Positions 51,501 through 60,547 of a DNA stretch of 64,000 nucleotides are shown here, in pieces. Each line of letters opens with the position of its first letter. The stretch's first letter is position 1. The notes under the pieces are model-generated. The model had not been told where the DNA came from and made no database searches. It was given only the letters and a program-made list of their open reading frames with translations. This stretch comes from Deltaproteobacteria bacterium (GTDB taxonomy: Bacteria > Myxococcota > JACRCW01): the NCBI GenBank assembly GCA_016218805.1, contig JACRCW010000032.1, forward strand, positions 1-64,000. Reading direction: 5' to 3'. A program made the position numbers and the translations under genes.

Positions 51501-54279
51501 CGGTGACGTACTTGGCCTCGCCGGTGGCAAAGTTGGTCTCACGCAACTGGCTGCGCCAGATGCGGCGGTACAGGCGGACGCTGACTTCCTGCCCCTTGGC
51601 CAGCTTGTCGTCGAACCCGACGGCGATGATCTCCGGTTTGATCTCCGCGGCCTTCTCCATGAACCGCGGCACCTTCATGCCCAGCACAAACGGCGGAAGG
51701 GCGCGCGTTTCCTGCATCGCGGTCACCTGCTGTTCGTCCGCGCCGCTCACGGTCGCTTCAAAACGGTAGATGCGCGGTGACCCGTCAATGTCGAGCGCGG
51801 GATTGACCGAGATTTCGTCGGAGCCGTTGTCATCCAGTGTGGCGCTGCGCGTGATGGTCTCCGGGCCGCGTGCTTGGCCCGGCCGCGCGAACTGCGAGCT
51901 GGACGCAAACAGGAAGCCGGGACGGCCTGCGGGCGTGTGAAAATACGGTCGGCGCGTGACGGTCCATTTCACGGGTTGGCCGGACACGTTTCCGCCCGCG
52001 TAGTAGCGCGCAACCAGGCGCGCCTTGAACGCCGCGTCCAGCCGCGCCGCCGACGGAGACGCCACCTGCACTTCAAACGTGGGAATGCGGTACGCCTCAA
52101 TCTGGAAGCTGCGCCGCCCGAGCTCCTGGTACGGCGTCTTCTGGAACACGGTGACGGAGTACTCCCCCGTGGCCACGTCCTTCTCCTTGAACTCCGCCTG
52201 GAAACCACCCAGCGGGGTGAAGTCCACAGCGCGGTTCCACGCCTGTCCGTCGGGGGATTCAATCTTCAGGCCGTACTGCATACCCGCGCCGGGCGAGCGG
52301 TATTCACCGCCGACCTTTTGGCGGACGTACCCTTTGATAAAGACGGCCTCGCCGGGCCGGTAGATGGGCCGCTCCGTGAAGACAAACGCCATCAGCTTGT
52401 CGTTCTGCGGCGGCGGGATGGTGCTGGTGAGCCAGTTGAGCCAGCCCGACGACGGGGACCAGTGGTTGGAGGCGAAACGCGGCGGTGCCTGCGAGGGGTT
52501 GAGCACCAGCACGTCCTCGCCGGACTGCAACGAGATGCGCGTGATGCGGGCCCAGCTCTGCAGCGGGCCCTGGACCGCGCGGCCCTCCTCGTCGGTCACC
52601 AGCGTGGTGGAGACGGGACCGGTGCCGTGGTTGGGTGTTCCTTCTATGGTGATGCGCGCACCGCGCACGGGCTCCGCCCGGTCCAGCGTGCGGACGAACA
52701 TCACCGCGCGGTCCCGCTCCTCAACGACGGACAGCGACAGGTTGGTGACCTGCACCCGGACGTAGGAGCGCTCTGGCCGCCCGACGAGACGGCGCAGGCC
52801 GACGAGGTAGGTGCCCGGGCGCGCCTTGCCGACGACGGGATCCAGCAACACACCCATGTCCAGACCGAACCGCGTGGTGCCGCCCTTGCTGGCGAGCGGG
52901 AGGTCCACGACGCGGGACACCAGCGGTGAGCCCAGCAGGCGGATGTGGCGGCGCAGCTCGTCGGTGGACAGGCCGCCGGGGATCTCGGACGGCGTGGGTT
53001 CCTCGCCGGGGAACGGCGGCTCGCGTTCCTCGTCTACCACGACGTTGGATTCAGGGAACGGCCACAGCGCGTTGGAAAGCGGGTCCACGCGGTAGATGCG
53101 GACATCCGCGCGCGGGTCGCCGTAGCCCGTCAGCGGCAGCATGCGCGGGCCGTTGGCCTCCACAATGGCCGTAGTCCGGTCCCAGCGCAGGAACGGGTTC
53201 TTCCAGCCCAGGTAGAAGAACGTGTCCAGCTCGCCCGGATCGCTCAGTTGGCGCCCGCTGTCGTCGAGAATGGGCGATGCGCTCACGTGCATCCGGTACA
53301 GCGTGTCTGGCACGAACCGGCCGCGCAGTTGCACGCGGCTGCCGTACGTCTCAAAGCGCAGGTCAGGAACCGCGGGCTCCAGGCGCACCAGGCGCTTGAG
53401 CGTGGTGAGCGTAAGACCGGCAACCGGGGCGGAGAAGACCAGTTGCGGTTGTTCGCCCGCGTTGCCGCACGCCAGCGCCAGATCACGCGGAACGCTGGCG
53501 CGCCCAACGAGCGGGAAGCTGGCGTTGCCGCACGTGATGGATTCCAGGTGGAACGGACGGCGCGTGGTGAGGCGGCCGGTCCACAGGACCTTGTCCTCGT
53601 CACCCAGCGCCAGGCTGATGGAGACCGTGAGGCGGCGTCCTTCAGGAATGTCCTGGTCCAGTGTGATGGCGTACACGGCGGGGTCGCGCTCCCGCGCGCG
53701 CGGCAACTGCGTGAGCGAAAACTCACCGATGACCCGGCGCGAGGAATCTGACAGGCCGGGGAGTTCGGCGACGTCCAGGCGGATCATCTGGCGCAGGGCC
53801 TGGAGCGGCAGCGCCTGCGGGAAGGTCAGCGTGAGGGTGCGGAACGGGCGCAGGTCATTACTGCCGGACGACGGCGACATGGCCGACGGTGCGCTCATCA
53901 TGGTGGCCAGCACGCGGCGCGCGCCCTGGGCCTCGACGGCAAAGCGCTTGAGCGGCGGCCACGCCTCAGCCGGGCGGAACTGGAGGGTCTTGCGGTCCGC
54001 CCACGCGTACTGCCCGGGCCACGTGGGTGAGATCTTCATGTGCTTCTCGCCGTCGTCAGCCGGGCCCGCACCGGGGCCGACGTTGTCGGAGAAGTACACG
54101 GTGATGGGATCGAACCCGCGCAGGAACTGCTCAGGCAGGACCTGTGTGCCGCCGGCGGGGCGTTGGCCCTGGTCCGCGGGACGGTAATCCTGCGCGTGCG
54201 CGGTCAGCGCAAAGATGAACGGCGCGGCCACGAGCATGGCACGGCGACGCGAAGCGGTGGTTCCGGGAAGGCGGCTCAC
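48538..54279 (-). CDS. Bacterial alpha-2-macroglobulin (YfhM-like)
   Basis: 1913 residues from GTG 54279 (GTGA overlap with the upstream stop). A Sec signal ends LTAHAQD, with no lipobox, unlike E. coli YfhM. The first ~1200 residues are macroglobulin-like beta domains (IYRPGEAVFIKGYVRQKVGG near 640; SYRPGETAKVIVQSP). A bait/linker region with EEEPGGDGGEDDE lies near 1180. The thioester motif PHGCLEQRMSRLYPQV is intact (C1428, E1430, Q1431), followed by an alpha/alpha toroid TED domain and a C-terminal receptor-like domain. Known role: traps attacking proteases in the periplasm, guarding peptidoglycan synthesis by PBP1C. Middle gene of a three-gene overlapping operon. Confidence 0.95.
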   Translation of the reverse strand: MSRLPGTTASRRRAMLVAAPFIFALTAHAQDYRPADQGQRPAGGTQVLPEQFLRGFDPITVYFSDNVGPGAGPADDGEKHMKISPTWPGQYAWADRKTLQFRPAEAWPPLKRFAVEAQGARRVLATMMSAPSAMSPSSGSNDLRPFRTLTLTFPQALPLQALRQMIRLDVAELPGLSDSSRRVIGEFSLTQLPRARERDPAVYAITLDQDIPEGRRLTVSISLALGDEDKVLWTGRLTTRRPFHLESITCGNASFPLVGRASVPRDLALACGNAGEQPQLVFSAPVAGLTLTTLKRLVRLEPAVPDLRFETYGSRVQLRGRFVPDTLYRMHVSASPILDDSGRQLSDPGELDTFFYLGWKNPFLRWDRTTAIVEANGPRMLPLTGYGDPRADVRIYRVDPLSNALWPFPESNVVVDEEREPPFPGEEPTPSEIPGGLSTDELRRHIRLLGSPLVSRVVDLPLASKGGTTRFGLDMGVLLDPVVGKARPGTYLVGLRRLVGRPERSYVRVQVTNLSLSVVEERDRAVMFVRTLDRAEPVRGARITIEGTPNHGTGPVSTTLVTDEEGRAVQGPLQSWARITRISLQSGEDVLVLNPSQAPPRFASNHWSPSSGWLNWLTSTIPPPQNDKLMAFVFTERPIYRPGEAVFIKGYVRQKVGGEYRSPGAGMQYGLKIESPDGQAWNRAVDFTPLGGFQAEFKEKDVATGEYSVTVFQKTPYQELGRRSFQIEAYRIPTFEVQVASPSAARLDAAFKARLVARYYAGGNVSGQPVKWTVTRRPYFHTPAGRPGFLFASSSQFARPGQARGPETITRSATLDDNGSDEISVNPALDIDGSPRIYRFEATVSGADEQQVTAMQETRALPPFVLGMKVPRFMEKAAEIKPEIIAVGFDDKLAKGQEVSVRLYRRIWRSQLRETNFATGEAKYVTEQEDQKITEKTVTTDAQPVVPVFPVTEAGVYVVELHARDRLGRVQVLQADLFVGGPQPVGWQKSREGVFELSTDKKSYRPGETAKVIVQSPFQAGRALAIIEEPNGNTYQWRDVQGGKAVLDVAVREKHVPNLPVHVVLLRGRIGDGKNDDSRFRPETLAASLDLEVEPVRNQVIVKVDHPDSARPGQKVDLTITLADDQKKALGGEVTLWLVDEAVLSLAKEGPLDPLSRFIERNARTSSVRDTRNLTVGRLVEQEEEPGGDGGEDDENASRGRMVRKNFQTVPYYQATLSVPSNGRLVVPVQLSDDLTNFKVRAVAASGLQRFGFHTSTLHVRLPVIVQPQLPRFVRQGDRFWAGGVARLLEGAEGPASVDMSVKGPVDGKSPKQSIDLRMSKAESVVWPLTAQSTSATDPAELTVRVGVTRKSDGVGDAFEVKIPVLPDRMVERFGYVERIAEGPLKLKPFPEAPRPGTAVQSVTFTSVPGVLEMAAGLDSLLEYPHGCLEQRMSRLYPQVVQADLLRRLGFDVDTGPRSAANVRRFLEDFPAHQSDGGLYSYWPGGPGDVQVTAQVVEFIHASRRAGVLVDEKSQARAIEGLKRVLRSDFVGFVSSWKLNQQATAMRALARVGALDEHYVIELFNRRSEMDVTALADLAAVLTERDSFRAQADAARNELWDTLIIKLQRGKPILQELKWRRSGWDGYWLASRTSAVASVFEALLLLSPQDNRHETLRDAMVAYASPTLGWGSTYDNRRSLAALGAYLDRARSQVPRISVALDGQQAVELDEKRKLGQRRFTSDQTLAGSVKGGEVGVRAAYAWLPAARGDQAAPLKQGFIVSRAFTVHHEDGTSDATKEDTPGQELRLRVGDIVEVSATIVADEPRYHVALIVPFAAGFEPMNAALANASSDARPSQSDTTTPSYVQRLDQENRYYFTQLGRGTHRFHFRVRATTEGTFVHPAPWAEQMYKQDVRGRGAGMRVVVQGTHEQGP

Positions 54280-57200
54280 GGCTGGCCTCCAATGCGCTGG
54301 AAGAAATCACGCACATAGTCGTCAGGAACGGCCATCTTTGCCCCGGCCAGGCCCAGCAGAACGGGCCGGAAGCGCGTGGCCTTTGCCGACGACGGCGCCT
54401 GGATGCTGAGCACGTAGGTGCCTGCTTCCAGCGCCAGGTATTGCTGGCAGCCTTCGCCGAGCGGACGGTGCGCGGCGTCAAGGACGCGGCATTCCAGCGT
54501 CTCACCCGGCACCTGCAGCCCCAGGCCGATGCGGCCGGCGGAGGCGGTGCGGAAACGGTAGAGGCGGGTTTCGCCGGGGCCGATGAAGCGCTCCGCGCCC
54601 ACGCCGTCAGCCAGCGTCTCCACGGGCTCGGCCGTCCAGGACGCAAGGCCCGCGGTCGGTTCGCCGGCAAACGGCCGGACGACCCAGCGGTAGCTGCCCG
54701 GTCCGAGCAGGCGGTCCACCGCGCAGCCGTCAAGTCCCTCGACGGAGATGGGTTCATTGCCGGACCACAGCGCGCACACGCCGCTGTCGGACCGGAGGTG
54801 CACCACGGCCTCCTTGTCGACGGTGAGGAGGCGCTCCAGGGTGGCGCCAGCCAGGGCCAGCGCGTGCGCGGGCGGCATGGCGGCAGGTGAACGGCCCGCG
54901 GCGGGCGCGGTGCCGAGCCGGGCGCGCTGCAGCGCGCCGGGGGCGTGCACCAAGGCGCGCCAGGGTCCGCGGCCGTGTTCAATCTCCAACACCGCGCCAA
55001 CATTCTCGGGCAGCGGCGCGGAACATGAGGGCACGCGGACGCCGTCATCACGGCGCAGCATGCAGCGCGCGTCCCCTTCCACCGTCACCTGGCGTGCGGC
55101 TGAGACGGGGCTGATGTTCGCCCGTGCAATTCCCGCCCGGCGTGACCGTTCTTCCAGCAGCGAATCCAGCGTCACCACCCGCGCCGCGGCGGGCAAGCGC
55201 ACCAGCGAGTACTCCGCGCGCGAGCCCGCCTCACCGACGAACACGACGTCACCGCCAGTTCCCTCCAGGCGGCAGTCCATCATGCCCGTGGCCGGCGCGC
55301 ACACGTCCAACGCGCGGCCGGTGGAGTCCAGCGCAATGGCCCACGTGTTGGACGGGACCACGGCCCCCAGGCGCCACGCTTCCTTGGGCATGCTGTACCG
55401 CGCGGCGTCCCCCTTCCACGTCACAAATCCCTGGCCAGCATCCAGCGGCCGCGTGTCCGACGGGAACGGCACGGATGACCACGTCCAGTCCGCCTGCACG
55501 GGACGCGCGCTCCACAAGCGGACCACCGCGTCCGTGGCCACGCCGCTCACCGCGGCGCAGGACTGGTCGCGCAGCTCGCGGGCACCGCCGCCAACGGCGC
55601 AGGCCGGTTCCGCGGGTTCGCCCGGTGGGGTGCGTGCCTGCACCAGGAACAACGACGCCGCGGGAGCCGTCACGCGCTGGATCCACCGGAGCTCCGCCAG
55701 GGTCAACCGGCGCGTGGTCGCTGTCGTCGAGGACAGTGCCTCCTCAGCCAGGTCCAGGCGCCCTTCGGCCTTGCCCGGCACCGCCCACGTGACCTTGCCC
55801 ACGTCAAGGGACGCCGCGGGACCGCAGTTGCGCATGAGCCCGCGCGCGTTGTCTTCCAGGCAGTACGCCCGGGCCGCGGTGCGGAAGCGTCCGGCGCGGG
55901 TGACCTCTGCGCGCACCGCAGAGCCCGCAGGCACGGTCCCGCCCGCCCACGCCACCACGTTCTTGGTAGACACCAGCGCTTTCACGGTGGTGCCGCTGCC
56001 CAGCGTCCACAGGCGGAGGCGAACCGGTGCGACGATACGCAGCGGGACCACGCACTCCTTGACGTCAGCGGAGCGCAGCAGCACGCGGCCGCCGGCGTCC
56101 TCTACGGCGCACGAGAACGCGGCGGGGGCGGAGAACACGTATTCCTGCACCACGTCCCCCGCGGGCGGTTGCACCAGGTGGGTCACCACCTGGCCGGCCA
56201 GCTTCAACGCCGTCCCATCCGCCAGCGTGGCGAGCTCCTCCACGCGCGGCGAGCCCACGTGGATGGTGGTGGTGCCGGGCTGCAGCGTCTGGCTCTCCAG
56301 CACCAGGCGGTAGACACCGGCCACCATCGGTTCAGCCAGCGCGCAGTTCCAATCCGCGCCCTGGTCCGCGGATTCCGCAACCAGTCGGCCCGTCGCATCG
56401 AACAGGCGGCAGCGCACGTCGGTGGAGCCCTCGGAGCGGAACTGCAGCACGCCCGCGGTCTGCATACGCAGCGCGTACTCGCCGGGAACGGTGAGTTCAC
56501 GCTTCACGCCGGGCATGAGTTGCTGGCTGGCCACGGTCACGCGGTAGGCAATGTTGACGTCGCCACGGGCGTGCTCCGCCACCAGTTTGTAGCGTCCCGC
56601 CGGCAGGTCCACCCGCTGGCCGCGCGGCTTGGCGGGCATGGGGGGCGGCGGTGCGCGGGGCGCGTAGCGCGGCGCGGGGGCGGGCGCCTCTTCGCTGCCT
56701 TCGCCTTCGCCGCTGTCGCCTTCAGAGTAGGTCTCGCCGCCCTCACTCTCACCGGAGTACTCGGCCATTCCCTCGTCGGGCGGGGCCTCTTCAGCGGGCG
56801 GCTCGTCGGTCGGCTCCGGTGGCATCTCCTGGGGCGCAATCACCTCCACCGGGCGCGGGTTCTTCGCGTCCGCCACGTCGTAGAGCCGGCCCTGCATCCC
56901 CGCGGTCAACTCAATGTCCACGGGCGCATCCGCCGCCATGTCAAAGTTGAATTCGTCCTTGCCGTCTTTCCCCAGCTGCGCGTTGTACGGCGTGTTGAGC
57001 GCCAGCGTGTGCGCCTTGTTGCCGGCCAGCACCACGGATTCCTTCACGCGCTGGAGCTGCGTGCGCCGCATGCTCTCCACCGTCAGCGGCATCTGCGTCC
57101 ACAGGTAGGAACCCTTCTCCAGCCAGCCCGTGCGCTCGCACGCCATGGGCACCGGCATCACCGGCCAACCGTCCGTGTCATCCAGCCGGCACTGGAACGA

Positions 57201-59546
57201 AGCGTTCTGTGCCGTGGTCCCCAACACGTGGCTGGCACTGCGTTTCACGGTGAGCTTCTGCTGCACCAGGTCGCCGGCCTCGGCGCGGAAGAACGCCTCG
57301 CCGTCGGCGTTGACCGCGGCCATGGTCTTCACGGAGCGCCGCGTGAGCGTGACCCCCGTGCGGCCGCGTGACAGCCCTTCCGTGCGGACGGTGAGCAGGT
57401 AACGGCCGGGGCGCAGGTAACCCTGCACCAGGCAGTTGTGCCCGCGGCCGCCGCGCACGTCGTCGGCCAGGCGCGTGACCAGCGGCGTGCGGATGGTGCA
57501 GCGCGTGGTCAGCAGGCCCAGCGTGGTCACGTGGTAGAGGCCCGCGTCCTTCACGTCGAACAGCAGGGACCGCGCTTCCTCTCGTCCGTAGTCGAAGAAC
57601 AGCGTCTTGCCGGGCTCCAGCACCGGCAGCACCGGTGGCGTGGGACTGTAGGACGCCAGCGCCGGTGAGATGGAGCGCGGCGTTGGGCGCACAACGCTGA
57701 CGGTGATGGAGCTCTTGCCCGGGTTCTCCAGGATGATGGTGTCACCGGTCTGCGTGGCGGGGAGCACGCACCGCCCGGTGGCGGCATCCGCGGCGCCACC
57801 GCCCTGCATGGCGCACTTGAACGGCACGCCGCCCACGCTGGCCGCCTGGATGACGGTGCCCGGGCCCAGCGCCAGCTTTGCAGTGGCGCCCGGTTCCAGC
57901 TGCACGGGAAGCGCCTGGTCAAACGCCAACGGCAGCCGCCGCACGTACAGGCCGCGCGCCACCGCGTTGCCTGAGCGGTTGAACACCAGCTCATACAGCC
58001 CGCCGGACGACAGGCTCACACCGGTGATCTGGCAGGTCGTCTTGGCGGCGGTCTCGCCCGTCGCTTCCGTGTTGAACAGGAAGCCCTCCTTGGCAATGCG
58101 CAGGCGCTCAATCCCCTCCACGCCGCCATAGAGTTTCAATTCGTACCGGCCCGCGGTCAGCAGCTTGGTTGCATCACACGTGACGGCCTCGGGAGCCGGG
58201 TCCACAACGACCTCAGCCTTGTTTCCGGTGAGCTTTACCAGCGAGCACCGGCTCTTGCGCTGTCCGGACGTGGTGACCCGGTAGCGACCCCACTCGGTGA
58301 TCTCAAACCAGACCGTCTCGCCCGACGCGTTGTAGTTGAACGCGCGTTCAAACGGCCGGCCGGGGCTCACCTGCAGGAAGTCAGCCGCAATGGGGTCACC
58401 CGGCACGCCGTTGACAACGGGGCGCAGCAGGCACGCCAGCGGGGCACTGTCACGGTCCGCCGGAACGTCGTGCGTGGCGACGAGGTGGTTGCCCGAGTGG
58501 GCCGGGCGGAACATCGCCGACTGGCGCGGCGAATCGTGGAACCCGTCGAGGTTGGACTCGGACCAGCCCCAGGGGACCCAGCGCACCTCCACGTTGGTGC
58601 CCGGTTCACCGCGGATCCACGCCGCGTTGCGGTTGGCGTGCGAACGCACCGCGCACTCGCGCACCAGCGCGGCGGGGGCCACCACGCAGTTGGACTCCGC
58701 CGAGGACAGTCCCACGCCTTCCAACGACAGCGACGACAGGCCCAGCGTGACGGGCAGCCGCGGGTTTCCCTGCACCGCGAGCACGGCCATCGCCGCACCG
58801 TCAGGAATGCGCCATGCCTGGTAGCCGGATGCGGGAATGGTGGCCGCAACGCCGCGCTCCGGCGGACCGGCGGGCGCGGCCAGTGACACGGTCAGATCAT
58901 CTGCATCCTGCCCGCGCGACCACTCCACCGGGGAGGTGCCGTACACGACGACGAGGTAGTCCCCCGGTTCCATGACGCGATCCAGCCACCACTCCTGGAT
59001 GCCCTGGCCCGGGCGCACCACCTGGGTGGCGGAGGATGGCTCCGCCTCGTCCAGCCAGCGGCCCTCGCGCCACACGCGCACCATCCCCGCCGTGCGCCCC
59101 GCCACGCGCAATGAGACGGCCTGCTCCTTGGTTGCCGTGATCCACCAGGAGGCCTGCTTGCCCTCCGGGAGGCGCGTTTCCACGGTGACACCGGGCACCA
59201 GGCGGGTCACCGGTTGGTTGAGCTCCGGGAACTCCACCGCGGTGACCCGCGCCTGGCCCTTGGCCTTCTGCGTGCCGTGGACGCGCAGCTTGTACGTGCC
59301 CGCGTCCAGCAGCTGGTCCATCCGGCAGTTGCGCTTGCCCACCTGTCCCGCACGCGCAAACGGGCCGCGCACGTGGTCCACCAGCGTGCACCCGCTTCCC
59401 GCCGCGCTGCGTGCATCCAGCCGCACCATGGCAGGGCGCTCCAGCGTGATGATGACGTCGTGGTCACCCGCGGCCGGCACGGCCTCCGGCACCACGGTGA
59501 CCGCCTGTGCCAGCAGCGGGAGGAGCAACAGCGCAGCAGCGTTCAT
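54276..59546 (-). CDS. 1756-aa exported protein of repeated paired-Cys modules, first gene of the A2M-pbpC operon
   Basis: 1756 residues from ATG 59546 (AAGGAAGG upstream). A Sec signal ends LLAQA. No known family is recognised. At least a dozen modules share a beta-hairpin with two Cys 10-30 residues apart, and many then show L-x-x-G-x-Y-x-L: for example the Cys pair before LLDAGTYKLRV (~80), LLTAGRYELKLYG (~440), YLRPGRYLLTVRTEG (~710), MVAGVYRLVLES, LLGPGSYRWVVRPF and LALEAGTYVLSIQAP near the end. One module pair is separated by a Glu-rich/Pro-rich hinge (~920-985). The stop overlaps the A2M start (GTGA), so expression is coupled. Inferred: a periplasmic elastic or docking scaffold working with A2M and PBP1C. 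Confidence 0.85.
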   Translation of the reverse strand: MNAAALLLLPLLAQAVTVVPEAVPAAGDHDVIITLERPAMVRLDARSAAGSGCTLVDHVRGPFARAGQVGKRNCRMDQLLDAGTYKLRVHGTQKAKGQARVTAVEFPELNQPVTRLVPGVTVETRLPEGKQASWWITATKEQAVSLRVAGRTAGMVRVWREGRWLDEAEPSSATQVVRPGQGIQEWWLDRVMEPGDYLVVVYGTSPVEWSRGQDADDLTVSLAAPAGPPERGVAATIPASGYQAWRIPDGAAMAVLAVQGNPRLPVTLGLSSLSLEGVGLSSAESNCVVAPAALVRECAVRSHANRNAAWIRGEPGTNVEVRWVPWGWSESNLDGFHDSPRQSAMFRPAHSGNHLVATHDVPADRDSAPLACLLRPVVNGVPGDPIAADFLQVSPGRPFERAFNYNASGETVWFEITEWGRYRVTTSGQRKSRCSLVKLTGNKAEVVVDPAPEAVTCDATKLLTAGRYELKLYGGVEGIERLRIAKEGFLFNTEATGETAAKTTCQITGVSLSSGGLYELVFNRSGNAVARGLYVRRLPLAFDQALPVQLEPGATAKLALGPGTVIQAASVGGVPFKCAMQGGGAADAATGRCVLPATQTGDTIILENPGKSSITVSVVRPTPRSISPALASYSPTPPVLPVLEPGKTLFFDYGREEARSLLFDVKDAGLYHVTTLGLLTTRCTIRTPLVTRLADDVRGGRGHNCLVQGYLRPGRYLLTVRTEGLSRGRTGVTLTRRSVKTMAAVNADGEAFFRAEAGDLVQQKLTVKRSASHVLGTTAQNASFQCRLDDTDGWPVMPVPMACERTGWLEKGSYLWTQMPLTVESMRRTQLQRVKESVVLAGNKAHTLALNTPYNAQLGKDGKDEFNFDMAADAPVDIELTAGMQGRLYDVADAKNPRPVEVIAPQEMPPEPTDEPPAEEAPPDEGMAEYSGESEGGETYSEGDSGEGEGSEEAPAPAPRYAPRAPPPPMPAKPRGQRVDLPAGRYKLVAEHARGDVNIAYRVTVASQQLMPGVKRELTVPGEYALRMQTAGVLQFRSEGSTDVRCRLFDATGRLVAESADQGADWNCALAEPMVAGVYRLVLESQTLQPGTTTIHVGSPRVEELATLADGTALKLAGQVVTHLVQPPAGDVVQEYVFSAPAAFSCAVEDAGGRVLLRSADVKECVVPLRIVAPVRLRLWTLGSGTTVKALVSTKNVVAWAGGTVPAGSAVRAEVTRAGRFRTAARAYCLEDNARGLMRNCGPAASLDVGKVTWAVPGKAEGRLDLAEEALSSTTATTRRLTLAELRWIQRVTAPAASLFLVQARTPPGEPAEPACAVGGGARELRDQSCAAVSGVATDAVVRLWSARPVQADWTWSSVPFPSDTRPLDAGQGFVTWKGDAARYSMPKEAWRLGAVVPSNTWAIALDSTGRALDVCAPATGMMDCRLEGTGGDVVFVGEAGSRAEYSLVRLPAAARVVTLDSLLEERSRRAGIARANISPVSAARQVTVEGDARCMLRRDDGVRVPSCSAPLPENVGAVLEIEHGRGPWRALVHAPGALQRARLGTAPAAGRSPAAMPPAHALALAGATLERLLTVDKEAVVHLRSDSGVCALWSGNEPISVEGLDGCAVDRLLGPGSYRWVVRPFAGEPTAGLASWTAEPVETLADGVGAERFIGPGETRLYRFRTASAGRIGLGLQVPGETLECRVLDAAHRPLGEGCQQYLALEAGTYVLSIQAPSSAKATRFRPVLLGLAGAKMAVPDDYVRDFFQRIGGQP

Positions 59547-59830
59547 GCGAGGCCTTCCTTGCGGGATCACCCGGAGCCCGCGCGGGGAGGAACCATACGG
59601 AGGCGGCCCGGGCGCCATGCAACGCACGGGAGTGGGAGCAGGTCTCCTTGACGGGAGGGTGCGCCATGACGCTTCCGGGCCGGCCTCGACGGGTTGCTGT
59701 GCAACGGCGGCGCCAACCTGCGTCTGCCCCGGGGCGCCTCCACGTGCCGTGCTCTGCGGATCGCAGCAAACGCGCTGCGGTCCGTTGCGCGGGCTGGCGA
59801 CGCGCCGCCGCCCAAGCTACACGGGCCCAC
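59547..59830. other. Divergent promoter region; alternative start for the right-hand gene
   Basis: No gene seen on the left side. A strong GGGAGGGTG precedes ATG 59666, which is in frame with the lipoprotein gene annotated from 59831 and would add 55 Arg-rich residues ahead of its signal. The real start is therefore uncertain. No confident promoter elements seen. Confidence 0.45.
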
Positions 59831-60544
59831 ATGTCCAGCTTCCGGGGATTCGTCCTCGCCCTGTTGTGCGGCGCTGTCGCGTACGGTTGTGGCATCCGCC
59901 CCAGGTCCTTCAACGGCGTGACGGTGAGCGGTTCCGTGAAGGACGCGCTGTACCGGACGCCCGTCCCCAACACGGAAGTGTGCATCATTGAGCCGGACCT
60001 GGGCTGCACACACACCAACCCGCTGGGCGAATTCGACTTCATTGACGTGCCGCCGCGTTCACGCCTGCTCGTGCGCTTCCTGCGTGGCGGCTACTACCCC
60101 AACGTGGCGCACTACTCCGTGGGTGACGGGGATGAGTTCCTCACTTACCTGCTCACCAGCGAGCAGCTCAGTGACCTGGCCGCGGAGTTGGCGCACGTCC
60201 GCCGGGACGACGCCATGTCCATCATCGTCTTCAGCGCGCGCACCGGCCGCGGGCCGGACGCGGAGAACGTGGAGGATGTCGCCGTGTCGCTGGAGCCGGC
60301 GCAGGGTGACGGACCTTTCTACGCGGTGCAGAACGGGTTTGATGACAGCCGCACCGCCACCACGTCCGTGGGCGGCGGGGTGATCTTCAACGTTCCGCCG
60401 GGCACGGCCACGGTGCGCTACACGCACGCGGACCGCCGGTGCGCCCCGTATTACGGCTGGGAGGGCCCGGACGCGGGCACGCTGACCGTGCGCCTGCTGG
60501 AGGGCTACTCCACGTACATCAGCCAGGTGTGCACGCCGCCGTGA
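59831..60544 (+). CDS. Lipoprotein with carboxypeptidase-regulatory-like domain
   Basis: 237 residues from ATG 59831, chosen because it gives a compact signal ending GAVAYGC. There is no clear Shine-Dalgarno here, whereas ATG 59666 upstream has a strong one. The N-terminal domain (VTVSGSVKDALYRTPVPNTE ... GEFDFIDVPPRSRLLVRFL) is a CarboxypepD_reg/transthyretin-like Ig fold. A second domain of similar type follows (GVIFNVPPGTATVRYTHADR). Ends with a Cys. No enzyme motif. Inferred envelope structural or binding role. Converges on the next gene with a 3-base gap. Confidence 0.8.
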   Translation: MSSFRGFVLALLCGAVAYGCGIRPRSFNGVTVSGSVKDALYRTPVPNTEVCIIEPDLGCTHTNPLGEFDFIDVPPRSRLLVRFLRGGYYPNVAHYSVGDGDEFLTYLLTSEQLSDLAAELAHVRRDDAMSIIVFSARTGRGPDAENVEDVAVSLEPAQGDGPFYAVQNGFDDSRTATTSVGGGVIFNVPPGTATVRYTHADRRCAPYYGWEGPDAGTLTVRLLEGYSTYISQVCTPP

Positions 60545-60547
60545 CGG

